Shown here: piece after piece, positions 22,137 to 28,965 of the stretch
Layout of the letters: the number at the start of each line of letters is the position of its first letter
How positions within the stretch are numbered: position 1 is the first letter of the stretch
DNA from: JBBDXA01 sp040902585
GTDB lineage: Bacteria > Planctomycetota > Phycisphaerae > Phycisphaerales > Phycisphaeraceae
DNA: 28,965 nucleotides
Assembly: GCA_040902585.1 (NCBI GenBank)
Contig: JBBDXA010000123.1
Coordinates: forward strand, 1-28,965
Direction of reading: 5' to 3'
Made by a program: the position numbers and the translations under genes
The notes under the pieces: generated by a model
Database searches by the model: none
Told to the model about the DNA's origin: nothing
The model's input: the letters and a program-made list of their open reading frames with translations, nothing else

Positions 22137-24353
22137 ATGATGTTCACACCGCCAGCGCGATCGGTTTGTTTTCATTTCGCACTTATTGTCATCATCGCGT
22201 GGGCACCGTTAACCGCCTTCGCCATCGATCCTGATCCCAAAGCCGTCGCCGAAGCACCGCCGCCCGCCATCGTCAGCGATGAAGACCTCAAGAAGCTCAA
22301 CGACCGCGACCTCATCGTCGTCAACCCCATCATCATCACCGCCTCCGGCTACGAAGAGGAAGTCTTTAGCTCCCCCTTCATGGCCAACCAGATCAACGAC
22401 CGCGAAATCCGCCAGCGCGGCTACCGCACCCTGCCCGAAGCCCTGCAATATGTCCCCGGCGTCATGGTCCAGAAAACCGGCCACGGCCAGGGCTCGCCCT
22501 TCATCCGCGGCTTCACCGGCTTTCGCACCCTCATGCTCGTCGATGGCATCCGCCTGAACAACTCCGCCAACCGCGAAGGCCCCAACCAATACTGGGCCAC
22601 TGTCGATCTCTATTCAATAGATAGACTCGAAGTGGTGAAAGGCCCGAGCTCCGTGCTCCACGGCTCCGACGCCATCGGCGGCACCGTCAACGCCATCACC
22701 AAATCCCCCATCGGCTACGGCCCGGGCATCCACGTCAATACCAACGTCTACATCCGAGCCGCCTCCGCCGAAGAATCCTTCACCATCCGAGGCGAGACCA
22801 GCATCACCATCGATGAACAGTTCGGCTTCCTCCTGGGCACCACCGGCAAATGGTACGGCGACCTGCGCTCGGGCGGCGGCGATCAACCCGACACCGGCTA
22901 CGACGACTGGGCGGGCGACGCCAAGGGCGAATGGTTCATCAATCCTGACACGCGCCTCGTCCTCGCCTATCAGCGCGTGCAGCAGAACAATGTGCCGCGC
23001 ACGCATTCGACTGTTTTCGCCGTGCCTTTTGCAGGCACGAGCACCGGCTCCGATCTTCAGCGCGATCTGGATCAGGATCGCGAACTGCTCTACGCCCAGA
23101 TTCACGCCGTCAATATCACCGGCGCGTTCTTCGATACCCTTCGCGCAGGCGTCTCCTGGCATCACCAGTACGAAAGCGAACACCGCATCGTCTCCAACCG
23201 CAGCCATCGCATCGCGTCGTTCGATGTGAACACCTTCGGCCTCTTCCTCAATCTGGAATCCGAAACGCCCATCGGCCGCCTCGCCTACGGCATCGAGTTC
23301 TATCACGACAGCGTCAACTCCGCTGAACGGCGCAGCAACGAAACCGCCCCGCGCATTCAAGGCCCCGTCGGCGACAACGCGTCGTACGACCTGCTGGGCA
23401 TCTACATTCAGGACACCATCAAGCCACACGAAATCATCGACCTGATCATCGGCGGTCGCTTCACCTACGCCCGCGCTGAAGCCAACCGTGTTCACGATCC
23501 ATCGAAGAACCCCAGGACCAGCACGCCGCTGATGCTCGAAGATGATTACACCTCGTTCGTCGGCTCGCTGCGCGGCGTGATCCACGTCGTACCGGAGACC
23601 GTCAATCTCTTCGGCGGCGTGTCGCAGGGCTTCCGCGCTCCGAACCTCTCCGACCTTTCCGCCTCGCGCTCCGCCGCCAGCGGTACCTTCGAATCCTCCG
23701 CGCTGGGCCTGGATCCGGAGCACTACATCACCTTCGAAGCCGGCGTGAAGGTCAAGCACGAGACCTTCGGCGGACAGGCGTCGTACTTCTACACGATCAT
23801 CGACGACATGATCGTCCGCGGCCCCACCGGCGCAACCACCGGCGGCACACCCGATGAAACCATCGTCCGCGCCGTCAACGCCGGCGACGGCTACGTCCAC
23901 GGCGTCGAGCTCGAAGCCTACTGGATCTTCTTTGACAACTTCACACTCTTTGGAAACTTCACCTGGATGGAAGGCCAGGTCGATACGTTCCTGAACGTGA
24001 CTGATCCGACCTCCCTGATGCGCAGGCCGCTGTCGCGCGTGCAGCCGATGACCGGACTCATCGGCCTGCGATATGACGAACCGGACCGGAAATGGTGGAT
24101 TGAAACCACCGTCGCTCTCGCGGACAACCAGGATCAACTTGCCCCCGGCGATGTCAGCGACACCCAGCGCATCCCGGCAGGCGGCACGCCCGGTTACGTG
24201 ATCTGGTCCATCCGCGGCGGCGTCAAGGTCTGCAAAGATTTCACCCTCTTCGTCGGCGTGGACAATATCACGGATGAAAACTACCGCGTCCACGGCTCGG
24301 GCGTCAATGGGCCGGGACGCAACTTCATCCTCGGCGGCGAGTTCAAGTTCTGA
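22137..24353 (+). CDS. TonB-dependent outer-membrane receptor
   Basis: The 738-residue product has a signal peptide (hydrophobic FALIVIIAWAPLTAFA, then acidic mature start) and a likely TonB box near IIITASGYEEE. The plug domain runs from about 55 to 190, with LPEALQYVPGVMVQKTG, FIRGFTGFRTLMLVDGIRLNN, IDRLEVVKGPSSVLHGSDAIGG and NAITKSP. The rest is a 22-strand-type barrel ending in GRNFILGGEFKF, with Phe last. The plug is closest in style to heme/hemoglobin or vitamin receptors, but the ligand cannot be set from sequence. AGGAG at 22126-22130 fits the ATG at 22137; GTG 22134 and ATG 22140 are also possible. The gap before it (21996-22136) holds a CTGAAAC/GTTTCAG inverted repeat but no riboswitch or Fur box that I can recognise. 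Confidence 0.94.
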   Translation: MMFTPPARSVCFHFALIVIIAWAPLTAFAIDPDPKAVAEAPPPAIVSDEDLKKLNDRDLIVVNPIIITASGYEEEVFSSPFMANQINDREIRQRGYRTLPEALQYVPGVMVQKTGHGQGSPFIRGFTGFRTLMLVDGIRLNNSANREGPNQYWATVDLYSIDRLEVVKGPSSVLHGSDAIGGTVNAITKSPIGYGPGIHVNTNVYIRAASAEESFTIRGETSITIDEQFGFLLGTTGKWYGDLRSGGGDQPDTGYDDWAGDAKGEWFINPDTRLVLAYQRVQQNNVPRTHSTVFAVPFAGTSTGSDLQRDLDQDRELLYAQIHAVNITGAFFDTLRAGVSWHHQYESEHRIVSNRSHRIASFDVNTFGLFLNLESETPIGRLAYGIEFYHDSVNSAERRSNETAPRIQGPVGDNASYDLLGIYIQDTIKPHEIIDLIIGGRFTYARAEANRVHDPSKNPRTSTPLMLEDDYTSFVGSLRGVIHVVPETVNLFGGVSQGFRAPNLSDLSASRSAASGTFESSALGLDPEHYITFEAGVKVKHETFGGQASYFYTIIDDMIVRGPTGATTGGTPDETIVRAVNAGDGYVHGVELEAYWIFFDNFTLFGNFTWMEGQVDTFLNVTDPTSLMRRPLSRVQPMTGLIGLRYDEPDRKWWIETTVALADNQDQLAPGDVSDTQRIPAGGTPGYVIWSIRGGVKVCKDFTLFVGVDNITDENYRVHGSGVNGPGRNFILGGEFKF

Positions 24354-24365
24354 TTCCGCCGTGGG

Positions 24366-24384
24366 CATCTCGCGCCGCGAGATG
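24366..24384. promoter_or_regulatory. Short hairpin between the receptor gene and tonB
   Basis: CATCTCGC (24366-24373) pairs perfectly with GCGAGATG (24377-24384) around a 3-nt loop, directly after the receptor stop codon. There is no T-run, so it may protect or attenuate the mRNA rather than end it. Confidence 0.5.
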
Positions 24385-24411
24385 GACCGATGAGCCTTAC
24401 GATTCAGTGTT

Positions 24412-25464
24412 GTGACCACCTTCTCCCACCAGTACGCGCAGCCCTGCGCCGATGCGAGCGCATCGGCACAGGTGGCTCGCCACGTAACGGTGCGATTCCG
24501 CCCTGCGCCGCTGCCTCTGGCGTGGTTCGTCGCGCAGCTGCTGGCACTCGCGCTCCACGCGGCCCTCGCATGGTGGGCGATGCAGACTCCGTTCCACCAT
24601 CGCGACCTGACAGTTGCGGAAATCGCCCTGCGCCAAGGCGAGACGGCTGAGGCGGTGAACCTGCGCATGGTCACCGTGAAGATCGACCTTTCCACCACGA
24701 CCTTCGCCCCGCCGACGCCGACGAAGGCGAACCCGGACGCGCCGATCCATCCTGATGCGGTACCGCCCACAGGCGCGATCGCAGGGCCCAAGGAAGGCGC
24801 TGCACCCAAGAGCGCGGCGAACACGCAGTCGGGCGCGAGTGAGGTGATTGATTCGTTGAACCCAGCCGCGCCGCCTGCGCTGCCGCCGGTGCTCGCAGCC
24901 GGCGTGGTGGTGCCTGTGCAGGAGCCCGCGCCGGTGGAGCGAACGGAGGCCACGACTGCCGCCGCCGCATCGCCTTCACTCGTGCCGTTCGCCACGCCTG
25001 CGGGTGACGCCTCGCCGCCGACGAATCGTTCGCTTATTGCTTCGGTCGCGCCGACCTTGCCGCGTGCGACAGGCGCGGACGCAGCAGTCGCAACGCAGAT
25101 CGCGCCCGTCATGCCGCCGCTGCCGGAGATCGAAGTGACGGTGAATGATGTGACGCATTCGAGCGCCCCTTCATCGCAGGCTGAGGCAGGTGTGCGGCAA
25201 GGCATTGATGTCGCCAACCTGCCCAAGCCTTCGTATCCGCTGCTCTCGCGCCGCCTGAAGGAGCAGGGCATGGTCGTGCTCGATGTGCAGGTCTTCGCCG
25301 ATGGCAAGGTCGGTCGCGTGGAAGTGGTGAAGGCTCCGCCGCACCAGCGATTGATCGATGCAGCGATCGAAGCGGTGCGCAAGGCGACGTTCAAACCCGC
25401 AACGGTGGATGGCCGGGCAGTCGCGGATGTGGTGCGGATTCCTTTCATCTTTCGGCTTGAGTGA
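24412..25464 (+). CDS. tonB: TonB-type energy transducer
   Basis: TonB passes proton-motive-force energy from the inner membrane to outer-membrane receptors. The 350-residue product has one membrane helix (about 34-58, LPLAWFVAQLLALALHAALAWWAMQ) and a long Ala/Pro/Thr-rich periplasm-spanning region (about 100-265). The C-terminal TonB domain is about 270-350: PKPSYPLLSRRLKEQGMVVLDVQVFADGKVGRVEVVKAP, then AAIEAVRKATFKPATVDGR. The start is a GTG at 24412 with TACGAT 8 nt upstream and no Shine-Dalgarno. It follows the receptor gene by 58 nt, suggesting dedicated pairing. exbB and exbD are not next to it. An out-of-frame ATG at 24390 does not lead into this protein. Confidence 0.9.
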   Translation: MTTFSHQYAQPCADASASAQVARHVTVRFRPAPLPLAWFVAQLLALALHAALAWWAMQTPFHHRDLTVAEIALRQGETAEAVNLRMVTVKIDLSTTTFAPPTPTKANPDAPIHPDAVPPTGAIAGPKEGAAPKSAANTQSGASEVIDSLNPAAPPALPPVLAAGVVVPVQEPAPVERTEATTAAAASPSLVPFATPAGDASPPTNRSLIASVAPTLPRATGADAAVATQIAPVMPPLPEIEVTVNDVTHSSAPSSQAEAGVRQGIDVANLPKPSYPLLSRRLKEQGMVVLDVQVFADGKVGRVEVVKAPPHQRLIDAAIEAVRKATFKPATVDGRAVADVVRIPFIFRLE

Positions 25465-25506
25465 TTCAGCCGGCTGTGACATGACGTTCGTGTGGCATTC
25501 GTGGAA

Positions 25507-25607
25507 TGGGTGCCATGGGTAAGCGAGTCGGCGAGCTTACCCGTGCGATGCACCGCCGGTGTCCGACACGGGCAAACTCGGCAGACCTCGCTTGCCCATG
25601 GCACCCA
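25507..25607. repeat. Family B element with TGGGTGCCAT ends (copy 2)
   Basis: A 101-bp imperfect palindrome: the left end reads TGGGTGCCATGGGTAAGCGA and the right end, reversed, TGGGTGCCATGGGCAAGCGA. An inner ACCCGTGCG / CACGGGC pair repeats the plan of the copy at 19803-19915. It fills the gap between the convergent tonB and wecA-like genes and could stop transcription from both sides. Confidence 0.88.
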
Positions 25608-25618
25608 CCGCCCCCCGC

Positions 25619-26749
25619 TCACGCCTTCGTGCGCTCGAGCAGCGCGAGCACCGCCAGCACCGCAATCGTCTGCCCCGCGACGAGCGCCGCCTGCCAGCCT
25701 TCGAGGCGGCCGAGCATCACGCCGCCGAGTCCGGTCGCCAGGGTGCAGAGCCAGATCACGATCACAGCCGTGCGTTTGCTCAATCCCTTCTTCACCAGGC
25801 GATGCGAGAAGTGCTGATTGTCCGGATAGAACGGACTCCGTCCCTGTGACAGGCGGATGAGCGTGACGCTGGTGATGTCGTACAGCGGCACGGCCATGAT
25901 GATCAGCGGCATGAGCAGGCCGTACCAGTGGCCCTGTTCGCCGACGCCTGCGGAAAGGTCGGACGCCTGCGGGGCGAAGTAGGTGGTGCGCACGCTGATG
26001 ACCGCAAGCAGGAGGCCGACGACGAGCGAGCCGCTGTCGCCCATGAAGATCTTGGCGGGCGGGAAGTTGAAGACGAGAAACGCAGCGAGCGCACCGAGCA
26101 GCATCGCCGCCAGCGCCGCGACGAACCATTGACCGCCAATGAGTGTGGCCGCGAGATAGATCGCCGCAATCACAGCGCTCACGCCTGCCGCCAGGCCATC
26201 CATGTTGTCCAGGAAGTTGATGGCGTTGATGATGGTGACGATCCAGATCACGCTGATGGCGATGCTGGCGACCGTGCCCAGCGCACCGTAGGCATCTAAT
26301 AGATGCAGCACGCGCAGGTCGAACACGCTCGCCAGCACGGCCGCGACGATCACCTGCACGAGCAGCTTGGAGTAAGGCCCGAGGCGGCGGCGATCGTCGA
26401 TCAGGCCCATGATGTGCAGCGCGAGCATGGCGGCGAGGATGGCAAAGCCCATCGCGCTGTGGGCGCGAAGGCCGGGCACATGGGCACGCAGCGGCGCCAG
26501 CCAGCCGGTGAAGGCATCGAGCGGGAACAGATGCACAGCGACGAGCGCGATGAGCAGCGGCACGGCGAGGGTGAGGAAGATGCCGATGCCTCCGGTGGAA
26601 GGCACGCTGCGCCCGTGCTGCTTGTGCGAGGCTGCGTCGCCGGGCTGATCGAGTTGTCCCCAGCGCCGACCCGCGCCGATGAGCCACCACGTCACCGGCA
26701 GATTCACCGCCAGCGCCGCCACCATCAGCCAGAGACAGATCACAGCCAT
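25619..26749 (-). CDS. Undecaprenyl-phosphate GlcNAc-1-phosphate transferase family protein (WecA/TagO-like)
   Basis: Enzymes of this family move a sugar-1-phosphate from a UDP-sugar to undecaprenyl phosphate, the first membrane step of O-antigen, enterobacterial common antigen or wall-polymer synthesis. The 376-residue product has about ten membrane helices and the family motifs: HGRSVPSTGGIGIF (45-58), MGLIDDRRRLGP (114-125), NAINFLDNMDGLAAG (175-189), FPPAKIFMGDSGSL (229-242) and PDNQHFSHRLVKKG (309-322). The last is the His motif that separates the WecA/TagO group from MraY. The UDP-sugar cannot be told; UDP-GlcNAc is most common. The gene ends only 11 nt from the family B repeat. Confidence 0.92.
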   Translation of the reverse strand: MAVICLWLMVAALAVNLPVTWWLIGAGRRWGQLDQPGDAASHKQHGRSVPSTGGIGIFLTLAVPLLIALVAVHLFPLDAFTGWLAPLRAHVPGLRAHSAMGFAILAAMLALHIMGLIDDRRRLGPYSKLLVQVIVAAVLASVFDLRVLHLLDAYGALGTVASIAISVIWIVTIINAINFLDNMDGLAAGVSAVIAAIYLAATLIGGQWFVAALAAMLLGALAAFLVFNFPPAKIFMGDSGSLVVGLLLAVISVRTTYFAPQASDLSAGVGEQGHWYGLLMPLIIMAVPLYDITSVTLIRLSQGRSPFYPDNQHFSHRLVKKGLSKRTAVIVIWLCTLATGLGGVMLGRLEGWQAALVAGQTIAVLAVLALLERTKA

Positions 26750-26803
26750 GCTCCCATTGGATCGGCGTCAGGCATGACATGCAAATGCTCATTTCGGCGT
26801 TCT

Positions 26804-26830
26804 GCGTCACGCTTGTGACGCCTGTGACGA
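26804..26830. promoter_or_regulatory. GCGTCAC/GTGACGC hairpin with a third half-site
   Basis: GCGTCAC (26804-26810), 4-nt loop, GTGACGC (26815-26821), then a further GTGACG at 26824-26829. It lies between the divergent wecA-like and STAS genes, about 55 nt upstream of the former's start and 125 nt upstream of the latter's. It could be an operator. The rest of 26750-26954 shows no gene. Confidence 0.4.
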
Positions 26831-26954
26831 ACGGGCAACCCGGCGTTTGCCCTGTTTCGCCCAAACCCACCCGGGCACGCCAAGTTCACTCCATCGCTGC
26901 CCGATCAATCCCGGCGGAGGCAACTTGCCGAGGATTCAGGAAAGGCCGAATCAC

Positions 26955-27308
26955 ATGCTTGCACAGAACATCAATGTCGATCAGACGGGTTGCCTCGCGG
27001 TCGCCACGGTTGTCACGCCGCTGCTCAGCCTCGGCGAAGGGCAGGAGATCGTCGCCGAGCTTCAGGAACGCATCCGCTACAGCAATGCGAGCCTGTTCAT
27101 CCTCGATCTGGCGGAGGTCGAGTTCATGGACTCAGGCTTCATCGGGATGCTCGTCGGATTTCTCCAGGAAGTGCAGGCCGTCCGCGGGCGCATCGTGCTT
27201 GCGGAGTGTCAGCCCAACGTCGCGTTCCTCTTCAAGGTCACGCGTCTAGATTCGGTCTTTACCATCTGCGATACGCTGGAAGAGGCGAAGGATGAATTGG
27301 GCGGGTGA
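26955..27308 (+). CDS. STAS-domain protein (anti-sigma factor antagonist-like)
   Basis: The 117-residue product is a single STAS domain: LAVATVVTPLLSLGEGQEI, the conserved loop DLAEVEFMDSGFIGMLVGFLQEV with Ser60 in the usual phosphorylated position (D59-S60-G61), then GRIVLAECQPNVAFLFKVTRLDSVF. Such proteins bind an anti-sigma kinase when unphosphorylated and so free a sigma factor or output partner. No kinase (RsbW type) or phosphatase partner lies in the window. An AGGAAAGG-like sequence 9-10 nt before the ATG at 26955 supports that start; the frame is open for 36 more codons upstream without homology. Confidence 0.88.
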   Translation: MLAQNINVDQTGCLAVATVVTPLLSLGEGQEIVAELQERIRYSNASLFILDLAEVEFMDSGFIGMLVGFLQEVQAVRGRIVLAECQPNVAFLFKVTRLDSVFTICDTLEEAKDELGG

Positions 27309-27314
27309 GACGGA

Positions 27315-28073
27315 CTACCGACCTTCAATCAACCGCAGACCCAGGAAATCATTCAGGTCCGGGTTGCTCTTGATTTTGCTCACCACTGTTTCCACGTCGT
27401 ACTCGATGCGCACGAACTCCACGCGGTCATCATGCACGATCGCATAGCTCGCCCGCGGGTCGCGATCGCGCGGCTGCCCCACCGAACCCGGATTCACGAT
27501 GCACTTCTCGCTGTCACGGAACCGGTAAGCCTGCCCTTCCATCTCGCCCGGCGGATAAAAGTCAGGCTCCGAGGTGAACACGCCCGTCACGTGCGTGTGC
27601 CCGACGAAACATCGCTTCTCGAACTTGTCGAAGATCTGCGACATCTTCGTCGGCGCGGTGATCACGTCATCGGGGAAAATGTACTCGTTGATCGGCCGGC
27701 GCGGCGAGGCATGCACGCACAGCCCGCCCATCGCCTGATGCCGGATCGCCAGCGAGCCCAGATACTCCCATCGCCTGCGGCGAACGACTGAATCCTTCTC
27801 GATCTCAAACTGCCGACGCGTCCAAAAGGCGCTGGTCTCGGCGCTGGTGTTGAAACTCGTCGGCTCATACAGCACCGCGAAGTCATGGTTGCCCATCAAG
27901 GCCCACTTGCACCGCTTGATGACCAGGTCCAGGCAGGCACACGGGTCAGGCCCGTAGCCGATGATGTCGCCCAGACAGACGATTGTCTCGATCCCGCGGG
28001 CGTCGATATCCGCCAGCACCGTGGTGAGCGCTTCCAGGTTCGAGTGAATGTCGGAGATCACGGCAATCGGCAC
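27315..28073 (-). CDS. Calcineurin-type metallophosphoesterase
   Basis: The 252-residue cytoplasmic protein carries the full metal-site set: SDIHSN (Asp8, His10), CLGDIIGYGPDP (Asp36), GNHD (61-64), LCVHASPRRP and VGHTHVTG. NPGSVGQPRDRDPRASYAI near the C-terminus matches the YfcE / DUF-Metallophos_2 type of phosphodiesterase. Substrates of this group vary (cyclic nucleotides, RNA ends, model phosphodiesters), so none is assigned. GGAG at 28080-28083, 6 nt before the GTG at 28073, favours that start over a TTG at 28079. It converges on the STAS gene, with six bases between the two stops. Confidence 0.9.
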   Translation of the reverse strand: MPIAVISDIHSNLEALTTVLADIDARGIETIVCLGDIIGYGPDPCACLDLVIKRCKWALMGNHDFAVLYEPTSFNTSAETSAFWTRRQFEIEKDSVVRRRRWEYLGSLAIRHQAMGGLCVHASPRRPINEYIFPDDVITAPTKMSQIFDKFEKRCFVGHTHVTGVFTSEPDFYPPGEMEGQAYRFRDSEKCIVNPGSVGQPRDRDPRASYAIVHDDRVEFVRIEYDVETVVSKIKSNPDLNDFLGLRLIEGR

Positions 28074-28079
28074 GGGCAA

Positions 28080-28085
28080 CTCCAG
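28080..28085 (-). promoter_or_regulatory. Ribosome-binding site that decides the metallophosphoesterase start
   Basis: CTGGAG on the minus strand, 6 nt before the GTG at 28073; it overlaps the alternative TTG start at 28079. Confidence 0.6.
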
Positions 28086-28130
28086 AATGCGGTCGAACGC
28101 CGGACTCTAACAGAAGCGATCGAACGCGGC

Positions 28131-28190
28131 GAGGAGGAGGAGACAGGAGACGGGAGTCAGGAGTCAGGAGACAGGGTACAGGGGACAGGA
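28131..28190. repeat. Family C heptamer array (GGAGTCA/GGAGACA)
   Basis: Degenerate heptamers GGAGACA, GGGAGTCA, GGAGTCA, GGGGACA run through 28139-28190, preceded by GAG triplets. The monomer matches the arrays at 534-632 and 20898-20930. Only one arm is evident here. Confidence 0.8.
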
Positions 28191-28440
28191 CCGAACTCGA
28201 AAGGCCGCAGGCCTGGGCCCTTCAGGGCCGAGCCGGGCGAACGAGAAGTGCCTGCGAAGCCGCAAGCGGCAGAGGTAGACAAATGTCTACCATACCCCTA
28301 CCCCCTGGTAGCCATTTTGTCGTAAGTCTTGTTTCCATAGATATTTGTGAAATGGCTACCCCGTGTCTACCTCGTGTCTACTAGACACGCCAACAGCGGG
28401 TCTCGTTAGATGGCAAGGCCTTCGCTCCACCTGAGGCAGG
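28191..28440. repeat. Gene-free region with GTCTACC repeats and inverted repeats
   Basis: No coding frame is convincing. GGTAGAC (28274-28280) and GTCTACC (28285-28291) form a hairpin. GGTAGCCATTT (28307-28317) pairs with AAATGGCTACC (28350-28360) around an AT-rich 32-nt centre. Further GTCTACC/GTCTACT units occur at about 28364-28381. Around 28210-28270 there are also short GC hairpins. Confidence 0.6.
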
Positions 28441-28451
28441 CGCGCGAAGAC

Positions 28452-28475
28452 AGCCGCGCAGGGGTCTGCGCGGCT
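28452..28475. terminator. Hairpin downstream of the PEP-CTERM gene
   Basis: AGCCGCGCA (28452-28460) pairs perfectly with TGCGCGGCT (28467-28475) around a 6-nt loop, 80 nt past the stop codon of the minus-strand gene. The stem is strong, but no T-tract follows on either strand, so terminator activity is only possible. Confidence 0.4.
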
Positions 28476-28555
28476 GGGGATCGAGATACGAACATTATAC
28501 AAACCTGAAACCGCGGCGTCAAGCGCGGCGCTGGTGACAAGGCTCCGTCAAACGA

Positions 28556-28965
28556 TCAGGCCGCCCTGCGCCGTCGGCGTGACAGGTGCGCGCCCGCTGC
28601 CGCGAGGCACAGCACCATCGTCGCCGGCTCGGGGACGGCGGGCCCGACCAGCGTCAGCGCGAAGCCGTTGAGCACGACCGACTGCGTGGAGCCGGCCTGT
28701 TCGTAGAACTGGATGACGATGTCGTTGATTCCGTCGGCGAAGAAGCGGAAGGTGGCGGTCTCGACATTCAGGCCCGTCGTGTTGTTGCTCGGGTCGATGG
28801 TGATGCCCAGGTCCTGGAGCGAGCCGGTCATGTCGGTCAGGCGCACGCCGAGGTTGTTGTGATCGGTCACGCTGTCGTGATGGAAGGTGGTGATTTCGTA
28901 TTCACCGGGGAGCAGGTCGGACAGGATGAGCGTGACGTCATTCTGGCGGGAGAAGAAGGACTCCG
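28556..28965 (-). CDS. PEP-CTERM sorted exported protein, C-terminal part (gene runs off the window)
   Basis: The frame is open from the window edge to the stop at 28556, giving 135 C-terminal residues; the N-terminus is outside. The visible part is a beta-rich domain (LILSDLLPGEYEITTFHHDS, then FRFFADGINDIVIQFYEQAG and VVLNGFALTLVG). It ends in the sorting signal VPEPATMVLCLAAAGAHLSRRRRRAA: the Pro-Glu-Pro motif, a hydrophobic stretch and an Arg cluster. Exosortase would process such a tail so the protein reaches the cell surface. The domain resembles those of planctomycete PEP-CTERM proteins in general; no specific function is seen. Confidence 0.88.
   Translation of the reverse strand, partial: ESFFSRQNDVTLILSDLLPGEYEITTFHHDSVTDHNNLGVRLTDMTGSLQDLGITIDPSNNTTGLNVETATFRFFADGINDIVIQFYEQAGSTQSVVLNGFALTLVGPAVPEPATMVLCLAAAGAHLSRRRRRAA

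Noticed and set aside
25492..25860. A plus-strand open frame reading from the family B repeat into the wecA-like gene.
   Set aside because: Its first part is translated repeat and the rest is the complement of the transferase.
22614..26870. A 1418-codon open frame on the minus strand.
   Set aside because: It lies opposite the TonB receptor and tonB and across the wecA-like gene in another frame. The translation is low-complexity and matches no family, while the overlapping genes have clear motifs. It is an effect of high GC.

Overview
The window is a high-GC bacterial chromosome segment with densely packed genes. It most resembles Planctomycetota, probably class Phycisphaerae. That is inference from several signs: a PEP-CTERM sorting tail, a Porin_O/P-type outer-membrane porin, Kdo (LPS core) genes, a response regulator with an excisionase-type N-terminal HTH, a CvpA-like protein with a very long C-terminal part, and many dispersed hairpin repeats. 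The cell is Gram-negative (porin, TonB system, kdsC/kdsD, wecA-like gene).

Layout. 1-1236 (minus): HTH-REC response regulator followed by an HDOD-domain gene that leaves the window. 1526-1598 (minus): tRNA-Gln(CTG) with a good promoter. 1764-4044 (minus): porin, intrinsic terminator, then ribulose-phosphate 3-epimerase. 4045-4745: gene-poor, AT-richer region. 4746-7640 (minus): ScpA and a multispanning membrane protein. 7839-11469 (plus): kdsD, a UPF0175 small protein, an unknown protein, kdsC and a secreted protein with a C-terminal anchor. 11531-12169 (minus): pdxH. 12244-13077 (plus): TauE/SafE permease. 13262-20875 (minus): hisF, pilT, a degenerate membrane-anchored GspE/PilB relative, a CvpA-like protein and murD. 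21036-25464 (plus): a lipoprotein joining a CX5R phosphatase domain to a CXXCH heme motif, a TonB-dependent receptor and tonB. 25619-26749 (minus): WecA-like transferase. 26955-27308 (plus): STAS protein. 27315-28073 (minus): metallophosphoesterase. 28556-28965 (minus): C-terminal part of a PEP-CTERM protein.

The most unusual signal is the repeats. At least four kinds of hairpin-forming element are scattered through the window: (A) pairs of about 27-nt imperfect palindromes in inverted orientation; (B) about 100-115 bp elements ending in TGGGTGCCA...TGGCACCC; (C) arrays of degenerate heptamers, often two arms facing each other; (D) a perfect 13-1-13 palindrome. Several lie inside conserved protein genes without breaking the frame: the HDOD gene, rpe, hisF and the scpA tail. 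One heptamer array coincides with the 10-N assembly gap at 7696-7705.

Two genes stand out. One is a GspE/PilB-like protein whose Walker A lysine and Walker B glutamate are replaced, next to an intact PilT. The other is the phosphatase/cytochrome-like lipoprotein next to the TonB receptor genes. Several starts lack a Shine-Dalgarno sequence and instead have a -10-like hexamer 6-10 nt upstream, suggesting leaderless mRNAs.
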